This document shows positions 1 to 6,280 of a stretch of DNA of 15,074 nucleotides, one piece after another. The position numbers and the translations under genes are program-made. The DNA is from Thiohalobacter sp. (lineage in GTDB: Bacteria > Pseudomonadota > Gammaproteobacteria > DSM-19610). The notes under the pieces were generated by a model. That model saw only the letters and a list, made by a program, of their open reading frames with translations. It was not told where the DNA came from and made no database searches. The DNA lies in NCBI GenBank assembly GCA_027010005.1, contig JALVCM010000101.1:1-15074 (forward strand), written 5' to 3'. The first letter of the stretch is position 1. Every line of letters begins with the position of its first letter.

Positions 1-175
1 CGACAATCAACGACCTGCCGGCGCCGAGCCGATAAAGAGACGTATCTCCTTGATAACAATACCATTTCACAATTATATCAGACCGGACTAAATCAACATA
101 TCTGTCGAATGTTTTAACAAAAAATTCACCCCCCTGAAATACCTAATATGTAATGGTTTGTTTATCCTGATTATT

Positions 176-247
176 TTTTCACAGGAATACATATTGCATA
201 TATGTTTGCGTGTCTTTGCGCATAAACGCGGGTGTGTCCTGTGAAAA
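176..247. repeat. Long-range 11-bp inverted repeat with nested palindrome
   Basis: TTTTCACAGGA at 176-186 is the exact reverse complement of TCCTGTGAAAA at 237-247, separated by 50 nt. Inside the spacer, ACATAT (189-194) and ATATGT (200-205) form a second dyad, and TTTGCG occurs twice (205-210 and 215-220). There is no T-run after the right arm, so it does not look like an intrinsic terminator on the + strand. On the - strand the left arm ends in a run of As (complement of 174-179), which also gives no U-tract. It may be a structured RNA, a regulator binding region or a dispersed repeat; the sequence does not decide. Confidence 0.45.
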
Positions 248-312
248 GCAAGCCGCCAAAGCCAGAATAACGACAAACAGGCAGGAAAGCAGGACGTCTT
301 GCCTGACAAAGG

Positions 313-335
313 TTGGCAATCAGGCATATTGCCAA
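313..335. promoter_or_regulatory. Candidate operator dyad upstream of PEP-CTERM gene
   Basis: TTGGCAAT (313-320) and ATTGCCAA (328-335) are a perfect 8-bp dyad with a 7-nt spacer. A further TTGCC half-site lies at 299-303, giving three half-sites (299-303 TTGCC, 315-319 GGCAA, 329-333 TTGCC). A GCCTGA (301-306) / TCAGGC (320-325) dyad is interleaved. It sits 53-75 bases ahead of the start codon, where a regulator site would be expected. The cognate regulator is unknown. Confidence 0.4.
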
Positions 336-387
336 ACACTTTGTTGAATATACGTATAAAAACAAGCTCTCGGAGGAGTTAAAAATA

Positions 388-1164
388 ATGAAGCGGAAAA
401 AAGCATACAGGAAGCTTGCGCTTCCGCTAGTCGCTATGGGGTTAGCGCTGATTTCAGCTGCCGGCCATACTGCAGCCATCACACTGGATGGAGACCTGAC
501 TGACCTGATTGCCGCTGTCAATGCTGCGCCAAACCAGTCCGGCAGCGTAATCGATCCCGGCGATGACGCTGAAAACAATGGCTTCGACATCACCAATGCC
601 TACTTCACCTACGACATCCCCTCCGATACCTTCTACCTTGGCTTCCAGACTTTCGGAGATTTCGGTACTGCCGGCGGCAATGAGGGCATTGGTTTCCCCG
701 GTTGTAACCTGGGTCAGCCAGGGGGTAACAGTGGTGCAGCAGGCCTGTTCGACGGCTGCGAGAACGTGGGCTTTTCAATCGATCTGGGCAGCGACATCAG
801 CTCAGGCGGTATCATTGAGTTCCAGTTCACCGTAAAAGGCGACGCCATTGCGGACAGCGGCCTGAATAGCGAACAAACGCCGATACTTGGTGCCGACAAT
901 ACCTCAGGCGCGACAGTCAACTGGATTGCAAGCGAGGCCAACGACGGCGTTGAATTCAGTGTCACCGGCCTGGGACCGCTGGGCTTCTCCTTCGCCAACC
1001 CACTGGATCTCACTGTTGAATTCAACGCTGGCACGGGCAACAACTTCGGTCCTGAAGATTTTGCCACGATCAACACTCAGCTGGTACCCGTACCCGCAGC
1101 CGTCTGGCTGTTCGGTTCCGGCCTGCTCGGCCTGGCCGGTCTGGGCCGACGTCGCACGACCTGA
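388..1164 (+). CDS. PEP-CTERM (VPxPA-type) exported surface protein
   Basis: This is a 258-aa exported protein of unknown function, probably processed by an exosortase. The ATG at 388 has a strong ribosome binding site (GGAGGAG, 372-378) and begins a classic signal peptide: basic MKRKKAYRK, a hydrophobic stretch at about 10-25, and an Ala-rich cleavage region near residue 30. An upstream in-frame ATG at 313 would put 25 unrelated residues before the signal peptide and is rejected. The C-terminus (residues 233-256) is a textbook sorting signal: VPVPAAVWLFGSG, a short hydrophobic helix, then GRRR. The family is known for exosortase-dependent anchoring or release at the envelope, usually linked to exopolysaccharide. 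The body is Gly/Asp/Asn-rich and beta-like, with only two cysteines (106 and 124) in the mature part. No exosortase gene lies in the window. The sorting signal is certain; the role is not. Confidence 0.9.
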   Translation: MKRKKAYRKLALPLVAMGLALISAAGHTAAITLDGDLTDLIAAVNAAPNQSGSVIDPGDDAENNGFDITNAYFTYDIPSDTFYLGFQTFGDFGTAGGNEGIGFPGCNLGQPGGNSGAAGLFDGCENVGFSIDLGSDISSGGIIEFQFTVKGDAIADSGLNSEQTPILGADNTSGATVNWIASEANDGVEFSVTGLGPLGFSFANPLDLTVEFNAGTGNNFGPEDFATINTQLVPVPAAVWLFGSGLLGLAGLGRRRTT

Positions 1165-1274
1165 ATCACAGGGGCGCAAGACCCAAGGTGTGGGAACACG
1201 ACGCGCACCACTAATAATACTTACCGACATTGGAATCGGGAAAGGATGATCCAGTGTCCTTCAAGGAGCCAAGC

Positions 1275-3167
1275 ATGAAGATAATAACACCAATCAGGTC
1301 GGCTTTGCTGTCCGCGGCGCTGGCACTGACGACCAGCTTTTCCGCTACTGCGGCCAACACCTACTCCATTCTGGATGGTACCGAACTGGCATTCCCGAGC
1401 GGGTATGATATCAAGGAAATCACCTTTACCCTGAATGCAGACTTTTCCCTGACGGCGGAAATCTTCCCTACGGGCGTCCCGGGTGACGCCGACGGTGATG
1501 GCGACCCCAATGCTTCCAGCTCCACCATTCCGGATGAACCCGGTGTTGGCTCACTCGAGTATCTCGAAATCGATATGGAATGCGGTGCGACGGACCAGGG
1601 CACAGGAACCTGCGTACCGAACGTTGTCTTTATTTACACGAATAACACGCTGACGGTCGCCCCGACCGACAGCCAGATCACCGGCCTTGACCAGTACGTC
1701 ACGTTTGACGTACTGCTCGACCGCTATGTGTTAACCATTACTGACCTGATGGCGTTCAAGGCTGCGCTGGGAGTTTCCACCACCACGGTCAACTTTGGCG
1801 CCTTCAGCTTCATCGCCAGCTTCGCTGATGGACAGCCGGATGACCTGGTGCCGGATAACGCGGTCTGTGAATTTGTCACACTGGATCCACCTCTGGTCAC
1901 ACAGTGTGGCCTGACACTGGACAAGGTTGCGAGCGTCAGCACGGTCGGACCAATCGACACCACGATCACCGACCAGATCGGTGAGCATGATGACAGCGAC
2001 AGCGGCAGCGACAAGGATGGCAGCGGTGACTCGGACGACAGTGATGTTGATCCCGGCAGCCTGACCTGTGGCTGCAAAGGCAAGGTCACAGATCTCGAAC
2101 TGATGTACACGGGCACAGGTACCGTCAACGTGGACGTCAACCGCATCGGGCCGTTTGCCTCCGATCTGTTCGACGGCACCGTTCAGAATGGTGTGCCCTT
2201 TACCGTTTCCGGTATCGACTTCGGACCCAAGGGTTTCAAGGGCACCCTGGGCGTCGCCATCAGCCTCAGCGTGGACGGTGGCGAACCGGTTGAACTGCAC
2301 ACCAGTTGCTCCGAACCGATTGGACCCGGCAAGGTCGTGGGTGACTTCGTGGTACTTTCAGGCAACAGCCGCAAGCTCACACAGCCACTGTGCCCCATGG
2401 ATCCGACGACCTGCCCGGTTAACCTGCAGGTGACCTACACCTACACGGTGACCAATAGCGGTTCCGATGTCACTGATCTGGTTGTAACTGACGACAAGAT
2501 GGTCGATCCGGTCGGTGGGCCGATTGATCTGCTGGCGAACAACAGCGTGTCCTTCACGGCAGATGCCTGCCTGTTCGAGACCACGACCAATATCGCTAAC
2601 GCTTCCGGCCTGCTGGCTGACGGCCAGACCTGCAGCTCCAACACGGCGACAGTGACCGTTGAAATGTTGCAGCCGCCGGAACCCGATCCCTGTATGGGTT
2701 CGGTGGACAGTGACAGCGACAGTGGCTATGACGGCAACGCCAATGGTGACTCGGACGACAGTGACGCCGATAGTGGTGACCTCGACTGTGACGGTGACAG
2801 CGACGTTATGCCACCCACACCGATTTTCTACGAAGGTTGTGGCCCATCCTTCTGGAAGAAGAAGAGCAACATCGGTGCATGGACGGCCTACTCACCGGGC
2901 GACCGTTTCGACTCGATCTTCGGTGTCGATGCAGCTGGCAACAAGAGCCTGAAACGCACCCTGAAGAGCAAGGGCAAGAAACGTCAGAGCCTGGGACGCC
3001 ATGCCACGGCAGCACTGCTCAACGCCGCCAACCCGGATGTGAACTACATGTACACGACCGGCGAGGTTATCTCGATAGTCGTAGACGCCTACGCAACCGG
3101 TGATTACGACACGGCGAAGAGCATCCTGATGGAGCAGAACAAGAAAGGGTGCCCGATTAACAACTGA
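1275..3167 (+). CDS. Large secreted mosaic protein with Asp/Ser-rich linkers
   Basis: This is a 630-aa exported protein of unknown function. The ATG at 1275 has AAGGAG at 1263-1268 and starts a signal peptide (1-27, ending SATAA). A TTG 45 bases upstream is in frame but would precede the signal peptide. In order it holds: an N-terminal domain (about 28-230) with a GDADGDGDPN acidic loop at 70-79; a D/S-rich linker (237-259); a Cys-containing beta-rich domain starting LTCGCKGKVT (263-365) with an HTSCSEPIGPG motif; a DUF11-like repeat (about 373-464, TYTYTVTNSG); a second D/S-rich linker (477-510); and a C-terminal domain (519-630) with GCGPSFWKKK, an LGRHATAALLNAA helix, TTGEVI and a closing GCP. 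I recall this last pattern from many bacterial secreted proteins with no assigned function. There is no PEP-CTERM tail, so it is probably released. The acidic linkers may bind calcium (inference). It follows the PEP-CTERM gene after 110 nt without a visible terminator, so the two may be cotranscribed. Confidence 0.85.
   Translation: MKIITPIRSALLSAALALTTSFSATAANTYSILDGTELAFPSGYDIKEITFTLNADFSLTAEIFPTGVPGDADGDGDPNASSSTIPDEPGVGSLEYLEIDMECGATDQGTGTCVPNVVFIYTNNTLTVAPTDSQITGLDQYVTFDVLLDRYVLTITDLMAFKAALGVSTTTVNFGAFSFIASFADGQPDDLVPDNAVCEFVTLDPPLVTQCGLTLDKVASVSTVGPIDTTITDQIGEHDDSDSGSDKDGSGDSDDSDVDPGSLTCGCKGKVTDLELMYTGTGTVNVDVNRIGPFASDLFDGTVQNGVPFTVSGIDFGPKGFKGTLGVAISLSVDGGEPVELHTSCSEPIGPGKVVGDFVVLSGNSRKLTQPLCPMDPTTCPVNLQVTYTYTVTNSGSDVTDLVVTDDKMVDPVGGPIDLLANNSVSFTADACLFETTTNIANASGLLADGQTCSSNTATVTVEMLQPPEPDPCMGSVDSDSDSGYDGNANGDSDDSDADSGDLDCDGDSDVMPPTPIFYEGCGPSFWKKKSNIGAWTAYSPGDRFDSIFGVDAAGNKSLKRTLKSKGKKRQSLGRHATAALLNAANPDVNYMYTTGEVISIVVDAYATGDYDTAKSILMEQNKKGCPINN
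2025..2044 (+). repeat. Direct repeat copy 1 (D/S-rich linker)
   Basis: GGTGACTCGGACGACAGTGA occurs here and again, base for base, at 2745-2764, exactly 720 nt (240 codons) downstream and in the same frame. It encodes GDSDDSD in the first Asp/Ser-rich linker of the secreted mosaic protein. Confidence 0.9.
2745..2764 (+). repeat. Direct repeat copy 2 (D/S-rich linker)
   Basis: This is the second exact copy of the 20-mer at 2025-2044, within the second Asp/Ser-rich linker. Both copies are followed by an acidic residue pattern and then a cysteine (DPGSLTC and DSGDLDC), so the linker unit appears to have been duplicated together with its flanks. Confidence 0.9.
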
Positions 3168-3192
3168 CCCGGGATAACCGAAATGTCACCCG

Positions 3193-3221
3193 AAAGCCCC
3201 GCCACCCGGTGGGGCTTTTTT
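3193..3221 (+). terminator. Intrinsic terminator after the secreted protein gene
   Basis: AAAGCCCC (3193-3200) pairs with GGGGCTTT (3211-3218) around a 10-nt loop, and six Ts run from 3216 to 3221. It starts 25 nt after the stop codon of the 1275-3167 gene, so it very likely ends that transcript. Confidence 0.9.
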
Positions 3222-3235
3222 ACTTGTTCTTGCCT

Positions 3236-3283
3236 GGCACAAAAAAACGTGCCTGTCCCACCGCTGACAGGACTTGTTACACT
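3236..3283 (+). promoter_or_regulatory. Tandem small hairpins and possible extended -10
   Basis: GGCAC (3236-3240) and GTGCC (3249-3253) flank an A-rich loop, and CCTGTC (3252-3257) pairs with GACAGG (3266-3271). Just after them, TGTTACACT (3275-3283) resembles an extended -10 element (TGn plus TACACT), about 48 nt before the ATG of the membrane protein gene at 3331. No good -35 is visible. This is the likely promoter region of that gene, but the support is weak. Confidence 0.3.
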
Positions 3284-3330
3284 AGAGACCTGTCGAACTC
3301 ACTGGAACCCCTGTCTTTCAGGCACCGTCT

Positions 3331-4644
3331 ATGATCGAGGGTAACGCACACCGGTATACCGCCACCCTGCTGTTTATTCTGATAACCGGTACCTACGCCG
3401 TACTGGCCTTCAATTACCCGGTGGCCTATATCCGTGCCACCTATGAAGATATGTATGGAGAATGGACGCAGACTTTCCTGTTCGCGTCAGCGTTTGTCTT
3501 CTCGCTTGTACTGGCCACTTCCTCTCACCGCCAGAGGCCTTTCTTTATTCTGCTATCCCTAGCACTCTTTTATGTGGTCATGGAAGAGATCTCCTGGGGA
3601 CAGCGATTGTTCGGGTTCGAAACACCTGACTTCTTCCGGCGCCATAACCTGCAGGATGAAACAAATATCCATAATCTGCTGGTCGGACCAGTCAGCACAC
3701 CGACCAAACAGTTAATCGAGTACCTGCTTGCTGGCGGCCTGACACTGTATGGCCTGGTCTACCCACTACTGATCCGGGTCAGGTGGCAACCGGCCCTGTT
3801 CCTTGAATCATCAGGCCTTGTGGCATCCCCGCTCTATCTCTGGCCGTTTTTCATCACCGCGGCATTCCTGGAACTTGGACTGCTGAATTTCAATGAAGCC
3901 GAAATCGCCGAGGTGCTGATCGCATTTGCACTGGCTGCTACGGGCGCCCATTACTGGCTGTTTCGGCGCCAACCGGAAACACGAGGGAATACCATACCGT
4001 CGTGGAAAATCGCCCTGTTAATGACCGGCATCCTGGGCGGGGCAACTGCGCTGGCCACCGTAACCACTCATTCCATGCTGTCTGACCCGGAAAAAGCACC
4101 AAGAATGCAGGGTCGTTTGCTGAACGGCTACGAAAAATTCGCCCGTCGCTACGAACGCTACGACCAATGGCAAACAGCCCTGGTGCTCTATCTTGCCGTA
4201 CACCGGAAAGAGCCGACGCGTACCTCCATTATGCGGAGAATCGCCAATTGCTATAAACAGATTGGCAATCAGACGCTGTTTCTCCGCTATAACCAGATGG
4301 CGACTGATACCGCCCTGAAGATCTATGCCAGCAATCCCGGTAAAGTCTCTACCAACCTGTCACTGGCGAAAAGTTACCGGCAACGAGGAGATGAAGCCCG
4401 TGCCCGGCAACATTTAAAGCGCGCCCTGCGTACAGCACGTAGCCGCGTGGAAAACCAACCTGACAGCGCGCATGCGGCCTACTGGCTGGCCAAAACCTAC
4501 CGTGACATGCGCCAGTACAACAAGGCGCTGTCAGAATACCAAAGGGCTGTCGAGCTGGAGCCAGGCTCGACCAAATACCTGAAAGCCTATACACGTATGC
4601 GAACACGCATGGGCAAGGATACACGCACCGCCATAACGCCATGA
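3331..4644 (+). CDS. Multi-pass membrane protein with C-terminal TPR-like region
   Basis: This is a 437-aa inner-membrane protein of unknown function. Hydrophobic segments lie at about residues 10-30, 48-64, 70-86, 129-149, 165-184, 191-211 and 226-246, which suggests seven helices. The loop after the third helix carries EEISWGQR (85-92), followed by a polar motif NLQDETNIHN (106-115). I recall this Glu/Trp/Gln/Asn/His pattern from uncharacterised bacterial membrane proteins and know no assigned activity, though the clustered polar residues could form an active or metal site. From about residue 260 the protein is soluble and helical, with TPR-like repeats; the clearest is at 383-416 (AYWLAKTYRDMRQYNKALSE, then VELEP), with a weaker one at about 343-376. 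The TPR part probably contacts partners. The ribosome binding site before ATG 3331 is weak. An insulated position between a terminator and the metK promoter suggests a single-gene transcript. The context of exported and envelope proteins is only suggestive. Confidence 0.8.
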   Translation: MIEGNAHRYTATLLFILITGTYAVLAFNYPVAYIRATYEDMYGEWTQTFLFASAFVFSLVLATSSHRQRPFFILLSLALFYVVMEEISWGQRLFGFETPDFFRRHNLQDETNIHNLLVGPVSTPTKQLIEYLLAGGLTLYGLVYPLLIRVRWQPALFLESSGLVASPLYLWPFFITAAFLELGLLNFNEAEIAEVLIAFALAATGAHYWLFRRQPETRGNTIPSWKIALLMTGILGGATALATVTTHSMLSDPEKAPRMQGRLLNGYEKFARRYERYDQWQTALVLYLAVHRKEPTRTSIMRRIANCYKQIGNQTLFLRYNQMATDTALKIYASNPGKVSTNLSLAKSYRQRGDEARARQHLKRALRTARSRVENQPDSAHAAYWLAKTYRDMRQYNKALSEYQRAVELEPGSTKYLKAYTRMRTRMGKDTRTAITP

Positions 4645-4690
4645 CTATAAACGTTTTTCATGACAACCGTTGACTCTGCCCGGACAGGAT

Positions 4691-4719
4691 TTGACCCACA
4701 CCGGGATTTCCCCCACAAT
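4691..4719 (+). promoter_or_regulatory. Candidate upstream metK promoter (P1)
   Basis: TTGACC (4691-4696), a 17-nt spacer, then CACAAT (4714-4719) make a fair sigma70 match, with a start expected near 4726. A transcript from here would begin just before the hairpin AGCGCC (4728-4733) / GGCGCT (4753-4758). Confidence 0.4.
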
Positions 4720-4736
4720 AGTTTGCAAGCGCCGAT

Positions 4737-4765
4737 TTGAAATCAGATTGCGGGCGCTCTATAAA
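4737..4765 (+). promoter_or_regulatory. metK: Candidate main metK promoter (P2)
   Basis: TTGAAA (4737-4742), a 17-nt spacer and TATAAA (4760-4765) match sigma70 at 5 of 6 bases in each box, with optimal spacing. The start would be near 4772, giving a leader of about 80 nt before metK. It overlaps the first hairpin of a P1 transcript, so the two promoters imply two different leader RNAs. Confidence 0.6.
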
Positions 4766-4771
4766 TTCGGC

Positions 4772-4853
4772 TAAAGCGAGGAAAAACAAAGAATTTCCAG
4801 AACCCGCTTGAGCTGACGCCAGGCGGGTTTTTTGTTTTCAGGAGATTAATACA
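4772..4853 (+). promoter_or_regulatory. metK leader with candidate attenuator
   Basis: The leader contains two exclusive folds. In one, AACCCGC (4801-4807) pairs with GCGGGTT (4823-4829), with an inner CTG/CAG (4813-4815, 4820-4822), making a terminator-like hairpin followed by Ts. In the other, AAGCG (4774-4778) pairs with CGCTT (4805-4809), enclosing a GGAAA (4780-4784) / TTTCC (4794-4798) hairpin, and this breaks the terminator. If transcription starts at the upstream promoter, GCGGG (4750-4754) can also pair with CCCGC (4803-4807). The ribosome binding site (CAGGAGAT, 4839-4846) lies just past the T-run. I do not recognise a known SAM riboswitch class. Confidence 0.5.
4801..4837 (+). terminator. 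Intrinsic-terminator-like hairpin just upstream of metK
   Basis: A 7-bp stem (4801-4807 with 4823-4829), GC-rich at its core and with an inner 3-bp stem, is followed by TTTTTT (4828-4833), one G and TTTT (4834-4837). It stands between the metK promoters and the metK ribosome binding site, 16 nt before the ATG. It could terminate read-through from the gene at 3331-4644 or, more interestingly, attenuate metK itself. Confidence 0.65.
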
Positions 4854-6020
4854 ATGAGTGAACATCTTTTTACATCGGAATCGGTCTCGGAAGGCCACCC
4901 GGACAAAATGGCCGACCAGGTGTCCGATGCCGTACTTGACGCCATTCTGGCCGAAGACCCGCACGCGCGCGTGGCCTGCGAAACCCTTTTCAAGACCGGC
5001 ATGGTGCTGATCGCGGGGGAAATCACTACCACGTCCAAGCCGGATTACGAACACATCATGCGTGAAACCATCCGTGAGATCGGCTACACCAGCTCGGAGA
5101 TGGGGTTCGACTATGAGACCTGTGCGGTTATGACCGCGCTTGGCGTGCAGTCCCCGGACATCAACCAGGGCGTCGACCGGGCAAAACCGGAAGACCAGGG
5201 TGCGGGCGACCAGGGCCTGATGTTCGGCTACGCCACCAACGAAACCGACGTGCTGATGCCGGCACCGGTCACCTATGCACATCGACTGGTTCACCGTCAG
5301 TCGGAAATGCGCCACAAGGACATTCTGGGCTGGTTGCGCCCTGACGCAAAGAGCCAGGTCACCTTCCGCTACAAGGATGGCAAACCGGTCGCCATTGATG
5401 CCGTGGTACTGTCCACCCAGCACGCACCGGACATCGACCATCGGGAACTGGAAGAAGCCGTGATGGAACACATCATCAAGCCGGTACTGCCCAGCGAATG
5501 GCTGACAGCTGATACGCAATATCATATTAACCCGACCGGCGCGTTCGTGATCGGTGGACCAATGGGTGATGCCGGCCTGACCGGACGCAAAATTATCGTC
5601 GATACCTACGGCGGTGCGGCGCGTCACGGTGGTGGCGCATTCTCGGGCAAGGACCCGTCCAAGGTGGACCGTTCCGCCGCCTATGCCGGGCGCTATGTGG
5701 CCAAGAATATCGTCGCAGCCGGACTGGCGGAACGCTGCGAGATCCAGGTGTCCTATGCCATTGGTGTGGCGGACCCGACCTCGATCATGGTCGAAACCTT
5801 CGGCACCGGCAAGATCAGCGACGAACGCATTACCGAACTGGTCCGCGAGCACTTTGACCTGCGGCCCTATGGCATCCTGAAAATGCTCGACCTGCTCAAT
5901 GCCGACCAGATCAAGTACCGCAAGACCGCGGCCTACGGTCACTTTGGCCGTGAGCACGAGGGGTTCACCTGGGAGAATACCGACAAGGCGGAAATCCTGC
6001 GCTCGGATGCAGGGATTTAG
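4854..6020 (+). CDS. metK: S-adenosylmethionine synthetase
   Basis: MetK joins methionine and ATP in the cytoplasm to make S-adenosylmethionine, releasing phosphate and pyrophosphate. The 388-aa length is typical of the bacterial enzyme. The N-terminal SVSEGHPDK holds the ATP-binding His15 and the metal-ligand Asp17. The first family signature, [16 protein letters not shown], is at 116-131, and the second, GGGAFSGKD, is at 259-267. The sequence aligns by eye with E. coli MetK almost throughout, including [16 protein letters not shown] and YGHFGREH near the end. ATG 4854 is preceded by CAGGAGAT (4839-4846). The gene has its own promoters and a possible attenuator. Its product feeds methylation reactions, whose by-product SAH is handled by ahcY downstream, and it supplies SAM for BioA and RsmE. 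No T-run terminator follows, only a long palindromic repeat at 6028-6112. Confidence 0.99.
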   Translation: MSEHLFTSESVSEGHPDKMADQVSDAVLDAILAEDPHARVACETLFKTGMVLIAGEITTTSKPDYEHIMRETIREIGYTSSEMGFDYETCAVMTALGVQSPDINQGVDRAKPEDQGAGDQGLMFGYATNETDVLMPAPVTYAHRLVHRQSEMRHKDILGWLRPDAKSQVTFRYKDGKPVAIDAVVLSTQHAPDIDHRELEEAVMEHIIKPVLPSEWLTADTQYHINPTGAFVIGGPMGDAGLTGRKIIVDTYGGAARHGGGAFSGKDPSKVDRSAAYAGRYVAKNIVAAGLAERCEIQVSYAIGVADPTSIMVETFGTGKISDERITELVREHFDLRPYGILKMLDLLNADQIKYRKTAAYGHFGREHEGFTWENTDKAEILRSDAGI

Positions 6021-6027
6021 GTAAGGC

Positions 6028-6112
6028 CCCGTCGTTGCGAGCGAAGTGCGGCAATCTCTCAAAGTCTGCCACAAGACCATGGAGATTGCCGCGCTTCGCT
6101 CGCAATGACGGG
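6028..6112. repeat. Dispersed palindromic repeat (31-bp arms)
   Basis: The left arm 6028-6058 (starting CCCGTCGTTGCGAGCGAAG) is the reverse complement of the right arm 6082-6112, with only two mismatches, both of which become G-U pairs in + strand RNA. The loop is 23 nt. The core 'cgtcattgcgagcgaagcg...gcaatctc' resembles a short repeat I know from many bacterial genomes, so this is probably a REP- or MITE-like element inserted between metK and the ahcY promoter. It has no T-run and encodes nothing. As RNA it could protect the metK 3' end. Confidence 0.85.
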
Positions 6113-6129
6113 AAAATTATCGTGAAAAC

Positions 6130-6158
6130 TTGGCCTGACGCCATGAATTGGCGATAAT
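6130..6158 (+). promoter_or_regulatory. ahcY: ahcY promoter with overlapping dyads
   Basis: TTGGCC (6130-6135), a 17-nt spacer and GATAAT (6153-6158) form a good sigma70 promoter, with a start expected near 6165, which is 20 nt before the riboswitch. Two inverted repeats lie across it: GGCCTG (6132-6137) with CAGGCC (6161-6166), and CGCCA (6139-6143) with TGGCG (6149-6153). They could be a repressor site acting in addition to the riboswitch. Confidence 0.65.
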
Positions 6159-6184
6159 CGCAGGCCTTCAAATTCGGCTGTGTT

Positions 6185-6255
6185 CCCCGAGGGGCGCTGC
6201 AGCGGGCAATGCCCGCCAGGCTCGGGGAGACCAGCATCTCAAAACAACGGCGCTC
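6185..6255 (+). ncRNA. SAH riboswitch
   Basis: This is the S-adenosylhomocysteine riboswitch, which raises ahcY expression when SAH accumulates. P1 is CCCCGA (6185-6190) with TCGGGG (6222-6227), and P2 is GCGGGC (6202-6207) with GCCCGC (6211-6216). The conserved core is present: GAGGGGCGCTGC after the P1 left arm and CAGGCTCGGG closing it. The pseudoknot pairs GGGCGC (6192-6197) with GCGCTC (6250-6255), with one G-U pair, inside the conserved AACGGCGCTC. An optional small hairpin (AGA 6228-6230 with TCT 6237-6239) lies between. Position directly before ahcY is the canonical context for this class. Confidence 0.95.
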
Positions 6256-6257
6256 GA

Positions 6258-6280
6258 CCTTAAGCAACCTTTAAGGGAGA
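6258..6280 (+). promoter_or_regulatory. Hairpin over the ahcY ribosome binding site
   Basis: CCTTAA (6258-6263) pairs with TTAAGG (6271-6276) around a 7-nt loop. The right arm covers the first half of the Shine-Dalgarno sequence AAGGGAG (6273-6279). The left arm starts three bases after the last pseudoknot base of the riboswitch. It is a likely expression platform that hides the ribosome binding site when no SAH is bound; the coupling is inferred. Confidence 0.55.

Larger units (their letters stand above)
1..387. other. Gene-free left flank, rich in dyads
   Basis: I see no convincing gene here. The first 35 bases are open in one + frame and end in TAA at 33-35 (last residues LPAPSR), which could be the tail of an upstream gene, but ten residues are too few to call. 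The rest is relatively AT-rich and holds several inverted repeats: 176-186 with 237-247, 189-194 with 200-205, 278-286 with 297-305 (one G-T pair), and 313-320 with 328-335. A TATAAA box lies at 355-360, but no well-spaced -35 box accompanies it (TTGCCA at 329-334 is 20 nt away). The region probably carries the control signals of the PEP-CTERM gene at 388. Confidence 0.6.

Noticed and set aside
1..35. Tail of an upstream gene ending at TAA 33-35
   Set aside because: Ten residues ending LPAPSR are too short to support a gene, and another frame is also open from position 1 to 117.
290..340. Sigma54 promoter (GG-N10-GC), as reported for some PEP-CTERM genes
   Set aside because: The nearest candidates have the wrong spacing: GG 311-312 to GC 324-325 is 11 nt, and GG 315-316 to GC 331-332 is 14 nt.
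313..387. Upstream ATG of the PEP-CTERM frame
   Set aside because: It would add 25 residues before a clear signal peptide, overlap the candidate operator, and ignore the strong GGAGGAG placed for the ATG at 388.
1230..1274. TTG start for the secreted mosaic protein
   Set aside because: It would place 15 polar residues before the signal peptide, and the ATG at 1275 has a good AAGGAG.
4772..4853. Known SAM riboswitch class at metK
   Set aside because: I could not find the conserved cores of SAM-I, SAM-II or SAM/SAH in the leader. An Rfam search would settle it.
4743..6080. 445-aa open frame on the - strand opposite metK
   Set aside because: It lies wholly against a near-perfect metK. Long antisense frames are common opposite GC-rich genes, and it shows no recognisable domain or ribosome binding site.
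6028..6112. Intrinsic terminator for metK
   Set aside because: The stem is long enough but is followed by GGAAAATT, with no T-run on the + strand. It matches a dispersed repeat instead.
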